The translations under genes and the position numbers were made by a program. From Armatimonadota bacterium (GTDB lineage Bacteria > Armatimonadota > Armatimonadia > Armatimonadales > Armatimonadaceae): a DNA stretch of 15,888 nt. The DNA lies in assembly GCA_030833025.1 (NCBI GenBank), contig JAURHZ010000021.1:1-15888 (forward strand), given 5' to 3'. The notes under the pieces are model-generated. The model was not told the DNA's origin. It saw only the letters and a program-made list of their open reading frames with translations, and did no database searches. Positions 6,220-14,340 of the stretch are shown here, in pieces. The stretch's first letter is position 1, and each line of letters starts with the position of its first letter.

Positions 6220-7624
6220 CGGGGATTGCAAAGTGATGTTCCTGCAGCTCTACATGTAGCGTAAGTTGCTCTGGAGTAATCGTGGCTGGCAAGACAACGG
6301 ATGCGGTCGCTGGCACGCTTGTTGACCTTAAAATTCCTGAGTACCAAAGGCATTCCCATGTGCCATTGTTCTCATAGCCGATGCCCCAGGCGGTCACCGA
6401 TGCCAAACTCATCCCCGACAAGGCGACCTGACATTCCTCGGAGTGAATCCCTTGGAACGTGATGTTTAGCTCCAGGGGGACATCCTGATTTGATGTGTCT
6501 GACATGACGTCAACGGTCAAATCCACATTTGCAAGTTCCCTGAGGCGACGGCGAGTGATCGAAATGGATGCATTTCCGACATCGATACCGATGGCATTTC
6601 TGCCGAGTTTACTCGCAACGGTTATCGTTGTCCCTGAGCCATTGAAGGCATCGAGGACGGTGTCTCCCGGTACCGTTGCCCAGCTGATTATTCGCTCAAG
6701 CAGCCCTTCAGGCTTCTGGGTGTCATAGCCCATATCCTCAGCCTTCGGCCGATGACGGAGCGGCCGGACCGCACTGTCATCCCAAAGCGTATCCACCCGT
6801 TGCCTCTTAACCCAGCAACCATCCGCGGCCTGCTCAAGGAAGTACTTTATATAAACGGTGCCGGTTGCCGAACGGTGAATCCGCCCTTCGGTATCAAGGC
6901 GGGCGATGCTGTCATCGGTGTAGTCACCCCGAGGCGCTGTTGTGTACCAACATCCGCGCTGCTCATCGAAGAAGCAGCCCTTTGGGTGTCCCACCCGCGT
7001 AAGTGGATAGGGCGTTGTGATTTCTGGATGTTGACCTCGCAGAGGTTTGCCTGGGTTACGACTAAAGAGAAGGATACTTTCGAAGGTGCGGCCAAGCTGA
7101 TTGGATGCCGCTTGCTTGCCGAGGTTTGGTGCCCGCCGCCAAAGAATTTCATTACGGAAGTTCTCGGGTCCGAAGACTTCTCCCATCAAAATGCGAAGGT
7201 GGGCACTGGCCCGCCAGTCACAGTGGACAAAAATGACGCCATCGGATGTCAGAAGCTCACGCAGCAACAACAGGCGTGGGTGCATGAAGGACAAGTAGCC
7301 CTCAATACCGCCGCTCCATTGATCACGGTACGCAATCGGGTCACTGGTTTTAGTATCGCGGGATCCGGTCGTATGGGATGTCCGAAATACGGTTCCAATC
7401 CCAAACGGCGGATCGATGTAGATACAAGCCACGCTTTTCGGCTGCTCACGCACAAGGCGCTGAAGTTCACCTAGATTGTCACCATGAATCAATCGTGTCA
7501 ATGCCGTTGGGCGACCAATCTGGTGATGTTCGCGTCGACAGAAATCTGGCAAAGGTGTTTCTGGCGTAAAGGGGGCATCCTTACGCCCGGGCCATATCAG
7601 TCTGCTGTTGTCGGAGATACTCAT
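6194..7624 (-). CDS. Orphan beta-class DNA amino-methyltransferase (N6-adenine or N4-cytosine)
   Basis: This S-adenosylmethionine-dependent DNA methyltransferase of about 476 residues has catalytic motif IV DPPF (71-74, in CIYIDPPFGIG) ahead of motif I FNGSGTT (327-333), the beta-class order, with YDTQKPEGLLERII (300-313) just before. The middle part (about 155-290) should hold target recognition. A C-terminal segment from about 380 looks like a beta-rich extra domain (WGIGYENNGTWECLWYSG). DPPF fits N6-adenine methylation, but N4-cytosine is not excluded. The frame is open upstream to 7771; the ATG at 7624 is chosen because the protein proper starts MSISDNSRLIWPG and longer starts overlap the divergent gene. 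No Shine-Dalgarno is seen, but a TATAAT lies 10 bases upstream. No restriction endonuclease gene is adjacent, so it looks like an orphan, perhaps regulatory or epigenetic. Confidence 0.88.
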   Translation of the reverse strand: MSISDNSRLIWPGRKDAPFTPETPLPDFCRREHHQIGRPTALTRLIHGDNLGELQRLVREQPKSVACIYIDPPFGIGTVFRTSHTTGSRDTKTSDPIAYRDQWSGGIEGYLSFMHPRLLLLRELLTSDGVIFVHCDWRASAHLRILMGEVFGPENFRNEILWRRAPNLGKQAASNQLGRTFESILLFSRNPGKPLRGQHPEITTPYPLTRVGHPKGCFFDEQRGCWYTTAPRGDYTDDSIARLDTEGRIHRSATGTVYIKYFLEQAADGCWVKRQRVDTLWDDSAVRPLRHRPKAEDMGYDTQKPEGLLERIISWATVPGDTVLDAFNGSGTTITVASKLGRNAIGIDVGNASISITRRRLRELANVDLTVDVMSDTSNQDVPLELNITFQGIHSEECQVALSGMSLASVTAWGIGYENNGTWECLWYSGILRSTSVPATASVVLPATITPEQLTLHVELQEHHFAIPVTKDAKIS

Positions 7625-7634
7625 GAATCGGTTG

Positions 7635-7640
7635 ATTATA
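7635..7640 (-). promoter_or_regulatory. Candidate -10 element of the methyltransferase gene
   Basis: The minus strand reads TTTATAATCAACC, containing a perfect TATAAT. It is only 10 bases before the chosen ATG, so transcription would start within a few bases of the start codon, giving a nearly leaderless mRNA. That would agree with the missing ribosome site. No good -35 hexamer is seen at 16-18 bases. Confidence 0.35.
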
Positions 7641-7763
7641 AACCCGATTCCATACACTGCGGCGGCGCGGTAATCTGATAGGGATCTTCTTTCGCCGGCA
7701 GAGTCGGGAACCAGCGACAGAAACATCGTGTTTATGCATCTATACGCAGGGAATGACAGATAA

Positions 7764-9041
7764 ATGCGCATCGCAGTCTTGACACCAGGAACCGGGAGCT
7801 TTCATTGCGGCACATGTCTACGTGACCAAGCACTCGCAAAAGAGCTGCGTCGCCTCGGTCATGATGTGCTTTTTGTTCCGCTTTACCTGCCTCCTACACT
7901 TGACACCGCGGATGAAAATACAAGCGCGGTTTACATGGGGGGCATCAATGTTTATCTGCAGCACGCCGTTCCCGTGTTTCGGAAGACACCGCGTTGGATT
8001 GATAAGCTCTTCGACTCCCCGAAGGCACTGGCGAGCGCCGCAAAACGCGCTGGGATGACGCAGGCGAAGGACCTCGGGCCGATGACGCTTACGATGCTGA
8101 AAGGCGAGGATGGCTATCAAGTAAAGGAACTGGATCGTCTTGCTGCGTGGCTTCGCGATGATGTTCGCCCCGATGTCGTGCTGCTGTCTAACATCCTCCT
8201 AGTGGGTATCGCTCGTCGCATCAGAGAGATAACCAATGCGGCTGTTTGGTGCACGCTCCACGGCGAAGACACATTTCTTGATGCGCTACCGGATACTCAC
8301 CGTGAACGGTGCTGGCAAGAAGTCGTCAATCGCTCCAAGCACGTCGATGGCTTTATCGCTGTCAGCCGGACGTATGGCGACATCATGATTCGCCGGGCAG
8401 CACTCGACCCAACACGCGTCCATGTTGTTCATAATGGCGTTGATGTCCAGACATACAAACCTGGATCAAAATCACAGGGAAATGTCATCGGCTATCTGGC
8501 ACGCCAGTGTTATGGCAAAGGCTTGCATCTGCTGGTGGATGCCTTTATCGCGTGTAAGAAGTCTGTACCTGATGCGCGTTTGGTCATTGTCGGTACTAAG
8601 ACCGCTGCAGATGAAGGTTATGTATCCGTGATAAAGATACGCTTGTCAGACGCTGGCTGTCTTGACTCTGTGTCTTTCCACGACAACGTCAGCCTTGAGG
8701 AGAAAATTCGACTGTTACAGCAAATGGATGTCCTCAGTGTCCCGGCGCTTTATGGCGAATCGTTTGGCTTGTATGTCATCGAAGCGCTTGCCTGCGGCGT
8801 TCCCGTTATTGCGCCGAAGCATGGAGCTTTCCCTGAGCTTGCCGGCGAAACGGGAGGCATTGCGCTGTTTGATCAGAATGTCAATGGCGACTATGAGCGA
8901 GTGCTACTTGATGTTCTGGGCGACAAGGGGAATGACCTTGCTGAGTCAGGTCGAGCGGCTGTGCTAGCAAAATTTTCAACGCAAAGTATGGCTGCTGGAG
9001 TTGTTGCAGCGTTTGCATCTCAAGTGAAGAAGGCGGTGTGA
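7764..9041 (+). CDS. GT4-family glycosyltransferase (GT-B fold)
   Basis: This 425-residue cytoplasmic or membrane-associated enzyme is a retaining GT4-type glycosyltransferase. The N-terminal acceptor domain starts MRIAVLTPGTGSFHCGTCLRDQ, with a glycine-rich loop and two cysteines, C15 and C18, in a CxxC. The middle has VHNGVDVQTYKPG (222-234), the usual hinge, and YLARQCYGKGLHLLVDAF (244-261) begins the donor domain. The nucleotide-sugar site is the EX7E motif E332-E340 within YGESFGLYVIEALACGVPV. AGGGA lies 11 bases before the ATG. It starts divergently from the methyltransferase and its stop is one base from the ABC ATPase gene, so it leads a three-gene operon. Donor and acceptor sugars cannot be told from sequence; an envelope glycan or glycolipid is a reasonable guess. 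Confidence 0.88.
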   Translation: MRIAVLTPGTGSFHCGTCLRDQALAKELRRLGHDVLFVPLYLPPTLDTADENTSAVYMGGINVYLQHAVPVFRKTPRWIDKLFDSPKALASAAKRAGMTQAKDLGPMTLTMLKGEDGYQVKELDRLAAWLRDDVRPDVVLLSNILLVGIARRIREITNAAVWCTLHGEDTFLDALPDTHRERCWQEVVNRSKHVDGFIAVSRTYGDIMIRRAALDPTRVHVVHNGVDVQTYKPGSKSQGNVIGYLARQCYGKGLHLLVDAFIACKKSVPDARLVIVGTKTAADEGYVSVIKIRLSDAGCLDSVSFHDNVSLEEKIRLLQQMDVLSVPALYGESFGLYVIEALACGVPVIAPKHGAFPELAGETGGIALFDQNVNGDYERVLLDVLGDKGNDLAESGRAAVLAKFSTQSMAAGVVAAFASQVKKAV

Positions 9042-9042
9042 G

Positions 9043-9732
9043 ATGGGTGTGACCATTAATGTAAGTGGTGTTGACAAAGTCTTTTCGCCTGCCGGAGGCC
9101 ACGATATTGGTGTCTTGGACCGCCTGTCGGTAGTATTTGCCGCAGGTTCCATCACCGGAATTATTGGGCCATCTGGAAGCGGGAAGTCGACGCTGCTTCA
9201 TATCATCGGGACTCTCGAGACACCGACGGCTGGCACGGTCACCTACGATGGAACGCCCGCGCCGTCGACTGAAAAAGATTTAGCCGCCTTCCGCCGTGAC
9301 CATATAGGCTTTGTCTTTCAACAACATCACCTTATTCCACACCTAACCGTGTTGGAAAATGTGTTGGTTCCCGAGCTTGCAGGGAAGGGGAAGCGGCTCG
9401 CTGGAGATGCGCTTTCTCGAGCTAACCTGCTTCTTGGGCGTGTAGGCCTATCGGAACGCACTCAACATAAGCCAGCTGAACTCTCAGGCGGTGAGTGTCA
9501 ACGCGTTGCAGTGGTACGAGCCCTCCTACAAAACCCGGACATCGTCCTTGCAGATGAACCAACGGGTGCACTCGATGCATCCACCGCTGCGAATCTGCTG
9601 GACCTCTTACTCGAGCTTCAGCGCGAGGATGGCTTTACGCTAATCGTTGTCACGCATACACCGGAGATTGCGGCACGCCTAGGACGCATCGTTCGCCTTG
9701 AAGCCGGCAAGTTGGTTGAGGTCGACGGGTGA
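9043..9732 (+). CDS. ABC transporter ATP-binding protein (LolD/MacB type)
   Basis: This 229-residue protein is the nucleotide-binding subunit of an FtsX-type ABC system. Walker A is GPSGSGKST at 42-50, the Q-loop region FQQHHLIPHLTVLENV at 92-107, the ABC signature LSGGECQRVAVVRAL at 147-161, Walker B IVLADEPTGALD at 167-178, and the switch histidine H205 in VVTHT. The GALD ending of Walker B and the short length are typical of the LolD/MacB/FtsE branch (mechanotransmission and lipoprotein extraction). It starts one base after the glycosyltransferase stop, with GAAGAAGG upstream, and its stop overlaps the permease GTG start (GTGA). The permease is therefore its obvious partner. Confidence 0.93.
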   Translation: MGVTINVSGVDKVFSPAGGHDIGVLDRLSVVFAAGSITGIIGPSGSGKSTLLHIIGTLETPTAGTVTYDGTPAPSTEKDLAAFRRDHIGFVFQQHHLIPHLTVLENVLVPELAGKGKRLAGDALSRANLLLGRVGLSERTQHKPAELSGGECQRVAVVRALLQNPDIVLADEPTGALDASTAANLLDLLLELQREDGFTLIVVTHTPEIAARLGRIVRLEAGKLVEVDG

Positions 9733-12700
9733 CACCACTTCGCTACATTAGCCAGTCGCTGAGATATCGCTGGACAAAGTCACTTTGGTTCGCCGCTGGC
9801 ATCATGCTTTCTGCCATCGTCATCACGGGCTCACTCGCGATTGGCGATTCGGTTCGTATGGGCCTTGCCAATCTGGTGGATGCCCGCCTTGGCAACTTTT
9901 CCGCGGTGATGGTTGCTGGTGAGCATCACTTTCGCGATAGGCTTGCCGGTTCCGTAGCATTGGATGGTGGCGTTCCCACAGCGCCTGTCCTAGCCCTCAA
10001 AGGCGCTGTAACGCAGGATGCATCCGGTGCCGCCCGCCTTCGGGCGGGCGATACAAGTGTGTATGGCGTCGACTCGCGTTTCTTTGAAGCAAGTGGTGCA
10101 TTTACCAAAAACACTCCAAGCAATGGGCCACTACCAGTACCGGCAGATGAAACAGCCGTCATAAACATCGCCCTCGCACGTGCTGCAGGTCTCAAAGTTG
10201 GCGATGAAGTTATCCTGTCCGTTGAGAAGCCAACGCTCCTTTCGCGGGATGCGCCCCTTGCAACCATCGATGATGCAGTAGTTACGTTTCGGGTCAAGGT
10301 CGGTCACATCCTCAAAGACAACGAGCTTGGACGCTTTGGCCTTGCGGCGAATCAGCTAGCACCACGCAACATTTTTGTTGACCTCCCAATGCTTCAAAAG
10401 CAGGTTGGCCTCGCTGGGCGCATCAATATGCTGCTCTTTGGAAAGCCGAGTGAAGGGGATGTCAACGCGGCTGACCTCTCCAAAGCATTGTTCCGTGGTT
10501 GGGACATCGAGGATGCCGACCTTGAAGTGCGTCCGATTACTATCAGTGGAAAGCAACACTTCGAGCTGCGCACCGGGCGCGTCTTTCTCGATCCGCATGT
10601 GGCAGATTCCGGTCTCGCTATCCGTGGTGCGGAACCCGCACTGACAACATTTGTAAACCGTCTGTCTTTGGGGAAAGCTGTCACTCCGTACTCGATGGTC
10701 ACGGCTACCGATACGCTTGGGGCCATCCCGGCCGGCGGTATTGTGATTAATCAGTGGCTTGCGGATGACCTTAAGGCAAGCGTCGGTTCTGACATCACGC
10801 TTGACTACTGGGTCCTAGGGGCCAATCGCGAGCTGGTACGCAAAACGGCCGTGCGCAAGGTGGCATCGGTTGTGCCTATTGCGGGCCTTGCGGCCGACCG
10901 TGAGTTCATGCCAATCCTCCCTGGCCTTTCGGACAAAAAGGACTGCCGCGAATGGGAGCCCGGTGTTCCAATCGACCTCGAGCTACTCCGCGATAAAGAC
11001 CAGGCCTACTGGGAGAAATACAAAGGTACGCCGAAGGCATTTGTCAGCCTCTCGGATGGGCAGACGCTCTGGGGTAACCGCTTTGGAAAACTCACCGCGA
11101 TTCGGTTTACATCGCCGCCAAACACCCTTGATGGCATCCGGGCGCAGCTACGTCGCAGTATTAACCCAGCGGCCCTCGGGATGTTTGTTCGGCCCCTCCG
11201 CTCCGATGCGCGCGCCAGTGCTAGTGGTGGCCTGGACTTCGGGGGACTCTTCCTTGCTCTCGGTAGCTTTCTGCTAATTTCTGCAGCATTGCTTATCAAG
11301 TGGATGGTGGATGCCACGCTTGATGAGCGTAAAGGTGAGCGTTTGGTGCTGGCTGCATGCGGGATGACTCCGAAGGCCATCCGCCAGATGTTTATTATCG
11401 AACTCGTGGGTATTGCAACCTTAGCAAGTGTTGTTGGCTCTGCTGGACTCTCGTGGATCTACACAGAGGCAGTTGGACTTGCATTGGCACCACTGTGGGA
11501 TACGACCATCCCACTGCGTGTAACACCGGTGAACATGCTCAGTGGAGTACTTGGGAGCATTGTGATTGGGACCATCACGGTTGTCCTTGCCACCCGTGCA
11601 CCGCGGCGCAACGTTCGCAAACAACGAAAGCAAATCAACCTTGCATTGCGTCCCGGCACCGTTACAGCGATCGTGGGGTTCCTGCTTTGGCTGCCATTGT
11701 TTGTCTACGCCCTTGGAATCAGTGGAGCGGAGCGTGCTGAGTACTTGATGATGGCTGGGATGGGCTTCTTCGTGCTCTTACTTGGCTTCTTCCGCCTTTG
11801 GATGAACTACGTGATGCGCACTGTTTGGCGTAGCACAGCCCAAATGTTTGCACTCCGTAGACTCTCGAGTAATCTGAATGGCTTGTTTACAAGCATGAGT
11901 GTTGTCGGCCTTGCTACGTTCCTAATCATTGCGGTAGGGGCGAATAAACAGCTCCCGCCAAAGGTTACGACGGACCGCGCATCCGGGACGGGGGGCTACA
12001 CGTTTATTGCCAGTAGTGCACTACCGCTATACGGAGCGCTCGAAAGCAAAACAGAAGCCGATCGGTTGGCCCGCAATACGGAGGGCGGTACTTTCTCGAG
12101 CTTGCCAATACGCGTCCGGGATGGCGATGATGCATCTTGTCTAAACCTCAACAAGCCAACGCAGCCACAGGTTATCGGCTTGGATGCTGCGCGGCTTGCG
12201 GCTGAGAAGCGCTTCCCGTTTGCTGGAAGCGCCGCTGGTGGGCTATGGACCAAGCTAAAGGAAGATCTTCCTGGCGGTGAGATTCCTGTTATCGCTGATG
12301 AAAACACGATTATGTGGTCTTTACAATCAGCGGTTGGAAAGTCGCTGACGCTGCTTGGTGACCAAGGACAGCCCGTGCGATGTCGCATCGTCGGGATGCT
12401 AAAGCGGACCGTTTTGCAAGGCGCTGTTATCATGGATGAAGCCCGATTTGTACAGCTATTTCCACAGCGCTCCGGATATCGGATGTTCCTGATCGAAGCC
12501 AAGGGTGCTCCCGAGAGCGAAGTCGGAACTGCCTTGACCGATGCAGGTGAGCCGTTCGGACTAAGCCTGACGCGTACGACGGACCGGATGGCTGAATATG
12601 CAAGCGTTGAGAACACCTATCTAAGCGTGTTTGCGGCCCTCGGCGGTCTGGGTCTCTTAATGGGACTTGCAGGCACGGCGATTATCGTTCGTAGACAGCT

Positions 12701-12995
12701 TCTGGCAACCACGAAGGAAACTGCACTGCTCCAGGCGCTCGGTGTTCCTATGCAAGTTGTGCAACAAGTAAGGGTTTATGAACATGTTTTTGGCGGTCTT
12801 GCCGGTTTGTTCATCGGTGTCCTCTCCGCGGTATGGGCATCAGTTGATACCTTCGTAGCACAGCCTCTTCAGGTGCTAGGACTTACGGGCATCGTGATGT
12901 TTTCGGTCGGAGGAATCATACTGATGGTTGTGAAATCATCCATTCGGCAGCTAGCGATGCGTCAGACGCTTGTAAACGCTCTTGCAGCCGAGTAA
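9729..12995 (+). CDS. Large FtsX-like ABC permease with two FtsX units
   Basis: This predicted 1088-residue inner-membrane protein starts at GTG with GAGG seven bases upstream (9718-9721). Hydrophobic segments lie at about 17-38, 503-523, 551-575, 602-621, 644-663, 671-690, 718-737, 963-986, 1019-1038 and 1047-1067. This gives two units, each a membrane helix, a long extracytoplasmic domain (about 40-500 and 740-960) and an FtsX membrane core (503-621 and 963-1067). It thus holds in one chain what LolC/LolE-type transporters make from two. The loop GERLVLAACGMTPKAIRQMFIIELV (536-560) and its counterpart KETALLQALGVPMQVVQQVRVYEHV (996-1020) are the coupling regions for the ATPase. It probably moves lipids or lipoproteins, or transmits force to the periplasm, rather than importing solutes. 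Architecture resembles large permeases common in Planctomycetes. Substrate unknown. Confidence 0.88.
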   Translation: MTPLRYISQSLRYRWTKSLWFAAGIMLSAIVITGSLAIGDSVRMGLANLVDARLGNFSAVMVAGEHHFRDRLAGSVALDGGVPTAPVLALKGAVTQDASGAARLRAGDTSVYGVDSRFFEASGAFTKNTPSNGPLPVPADETAVINIALARAAGLKVGDEVILSVEKPTLLSRDAPLATIDDAVVTFRVKVGHILKDNELGRFGLAANQLAPRNIFVDLPMLQKQVGLAGRINMLLFGKPSEGDVNAADLSKALFRGWDIEDADLEVRPITISGKQHFELRTGRVFLDPHVADSGLAIRGAEPALTTFVNRLSLGKAVTPYSMVTATDTLGAIPAGGIVINQWLADDLKASVGSDITLDYWVLGANRELVRKTAVRKVASVVPIAGLAADREFMPILPGLSDKKDCREWEPGVPIDLELLRDKDQAYWEKYKGTPKAFVSLSDGQTLWGNRFGKLTAIRFTSPPNTLDGIRAQLRRSINPAALGMFVRPLRSDARASASGGLDFGGLFLALGSFLLISAALLIKWMVDATLDERKGERLVLAACGMTPKAIRQMFIIELVGIATLASVVGSAGLSWIYTEAVGLALAPLWDTTIPLRVTPVNMLSGVLGSIVIGTITVVLATRAPRRNVRKQRKQINLALRPGTVTAIVGFLLWLPLFVYALGISGAERAEYLMMAGMGFFVLLLGFFRLWMNYVMRTVWRSTAQMFALRRLSSNLNGLFTSMSVVGLATFLIIAVGANKQLPPKVTTDRASGTGGYTFIASSALPLYGALESKTEADRLARNTEGGTFSSLPIRVRDGDDASCLNLNKPTQPQVIGLDAARLAAEKRFPFAGSAAGGLWTKLKEDLPGGEIPVIADENTIMWSLQSAVGKSLTLLGDQGQPVRCRIVGMLKRTVLQGAVIMDEARFVQLFPQRSGYRMFLIEAKGAPESEVGTALTDAGEPFGLSLTRTTDRMAEYASVENTYLSVFAALGGLGLLMGLAGTAIIVRRQLLATTKETALLQALGVPMQVVQQVRVYEHVFGGLAGLFIGVLSAVWASVDTFVAQPLQVLGLTGIVMFSVGGIILMVVKSSIRQLAMRQTLVNALAAE
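10031..10050 (+). other. UUCG-tetraloop hairpin inside the permease coding sequence
   Basis: CGCCCGCC, TTCG and GGCGGGCG form a perfect 8-bp GC stem closed by a C(UUCG)G tetraloop, one of the most stable RNA hairpins. It lies in the permease gene about 300 bases from its start and encodes part of AARLRAGD. There is no T tract, so it is not a terminator. It may slow ribosomes or just reflect codon choice. Confidence 0.5.
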
Positions 12996-13027
12996 CCAGT
13001 GAGAACACGTTAGCGTCATAAACATTG

Positions 13028-13057
13028 TTGGAACTACTCCTCGGATTTGGCTGTTAT
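13028..13057 (+). promoter_or_regulatory. Weak promoter candidate before the plus-strand propeller gene
   Basis: TTGGAA (13028-13033) and TGTTAT (13052-13057) are separated by 18 bases, each matching four of six consensus positions. The 92 bases between the permease stop and the propeller gene show no hairpin, so read-through from the upstream operon is an alternative. Confidence 0.25.
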
Positions 13058-13087
13058 TTTCCTTAGTAAGACCGGGAGTACGACACG

Positions 13088-14314
13088 ATGATCCTTAGGA
13101 TGAAAACAGCAGCAGGTCCAGGCGTTAATGCGCCAGCCGATTGGAGCCAGTGGCGTGGGCCACTGCGCGATGGGCACTGTGTTGGCTTCAAAGCACCATC
13201 CGCTTGGCCAAAAAACCTCACGAAAAAGTGGTCAGTCAATGTTGGTGAAGCACATTCATCACCAATCATCGCCGCGGGTAAAGTCTTCACGATCACTCGC
13301 CATGGCGAAGAAGAGTGGGTCCAAGCGATGGCTCTTGCCACCGGTAAAGTGGTTTGGACAGATAAAGTTGCCGCGCCTTACGACTCTGTTATTTTCCCTG
13401 CACGACGTCTCGGTAAGTCTCCTCGAAGCACTCCGTTGTACGTTCAAGGCAAGCTATACACGACTGGTGTAAACGGCACGATGACCTGCTTTGATGCGGC
13501 ATCCGGCAAGATTGTCTGGCGTGTCGATCCAAGCAAGCGATTCCGTGTTCCGATGCCAGTCTGTGGTGCATCGCTCTCACCACTGCTCGATGGCAAGAAG
13601 CTCTATGTTCACATCGGGCATGAAGCAACCGGTGCGTTCCTTGCGATTGACCGTGAGACGGGCAAGGATGTCTGGGCGTGTCAGACGGAAGGCCCTGCGT
13701 ATACAAGTCCAGTTATGGTGCGTGTTGGTGGTCAGCCACAAATCGTGACCGCAACACACAATAAATGGTCTGGTTTTTCTCCAGTCGATGGCAAGCAGCT
13801 ATGGACCATCGAAAACCGCCAGAATATGTTCAATCACAACTCCATCACACCACTCGTAGTGGATGACATGATTGTCTGCGGAGCCAACCAACGACCTACA
13901 TTTGCCATCCGTGTGAAGTCGGTTGGTGGCAAAATGGTCACCGAAAAAGTGTGGGAGACGCGTGACGTCACGATGTCGACATCGAGCCCAATCTTAGTCG
14001 GAGATCGCATCATCGCGGTCAACGAAAAGCGCCGAGGTCAAGTGACTGTACTTGAAAAGACATCCGGTAAGGTCATTTGGATGTGTGATGGCAACAAGGG
14101 CGAAAATGTCACGTTATATGCTATGGGACAGTACGTAACTGCATTTAGTGCCGATGGCATGATGCACGTTTACAAGCCTAGTGCTGCTGGTCTGGATGTA
14201 GTTGCTGTACACCAAGTCGCTGACAGTCAGGTATGGGCTAGCCCTGCAGTGTTCGGCAACCAGGTCCTCGTAAAAGGTGCAGAACAGCTAAACCTGTGGG
14301 ATATTCCTGCTTAG
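13088..14314 (+). CDS. PQQ-like beta-propeller protein without visible signal peptide
   Basis: This 408-residue protein begins with the WxxWRGPxRDG motif (19-29) found in many PQQ-binding-like repeat proteins of Planctomycetes and Verrucomicrobia. The propeller repeat signature [AS/T]-x-G-K-x-[VIL]-W appears as ATGKVVW (84-90), ASGKIVW (138-144), TGKDVW (191-196), DGKQLW (234-239) and TSGKVIW (325-331). The ATG has GGGAG 9 bases upstream, and an in-frame stop at 13067 rules out a longer form from the same frame. The N-terminus MILRMKTAAGPGVNAPADW has no hydrophobic stretch, so export by Sec is not predicted, unlike most family members. Catalytic quinoprotein residues cannot be assigned; it may be a structural or binding propeller. 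It is convergent with two further propeller genes, 26 bases apart. Confidence 0.82.
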   Translation: MILRMKTAAGPGVNAPADWSQWRGPLRDGHCVGFKAPSAWPKNLTKKWSVNVGEAHSSPIIAAGKVFTITRHGEEEWVQAMALATGKVVWTDKVAAPYDSVIFPARRLGKSPRSTPLYVQGKLYTTGVNGTMTCFDAASGKIVWRVDPSKRFRVPMPVCGASLSPLLDGKKLYVHIGHEATGAFLAIDRETGKDVWACQTEGPAYTSPVMVRVGGQPQIVTATHNKWSGFSPVDGKQLWTIENRQNMFNHNSITPLVVDDMIVCGANQRPTFAIRVKSVGGKMVTEKVWETRDVTMSTSSPILVGDRIIAVNEKRRGQVTVLEKTSGKVIWMCDGNKGENVTLYAMGQYVTAFSADGMMHVYKPSAAGLDVVAVHQVADSQVWASPAVFGNQVLVKGAEQLNLWDIPA

Positions 14315-14340
14315 CGTCGCTTTTACTGATTAGGCTGTCT

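Noticed and set aside
6752..7474. Plus-strand open frame of 240 codons opposite the methyltransferase
   Set aside because: It covers the region from motif IV (plus 7403-7414) nearly to motif I (plus 6626-6646) of the methyltransferase in antisense and has no recognisable domain or ribosome site.
7625..7771. Longer methyltransferase starts (up to 7771)
   Set aside because: These overlap the glycosyltransferase start and its ribosome site, and the added residues look unlike methyltransferase N-termini. The region is better explained as a divergent promoter.
11996..12616. Minus-strand open frame of 206 codons inside the permease gene
   Set aside because: Ser/Arg-rich shadow of the second extracytoplasmic domain, with no independent support.
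13009..13087. Hydrophobic frame (IWLLFSLV) just upstream of the plus-strand propeller gene, as a frameshifted signal peptide
   Set aside because: It is in another frame, has no ATG, GTG or TTG at a suitable place and only about eight hydrophobic residues; kept only as a possible sequencing-error check.
14315..14340. Bidirectional terminator between the convergent propeller genes
   Set aside because: The 26 bases contain only a short imperfect inverted repeat (AGCGTCGCT) with TTT after it; too weak to call.
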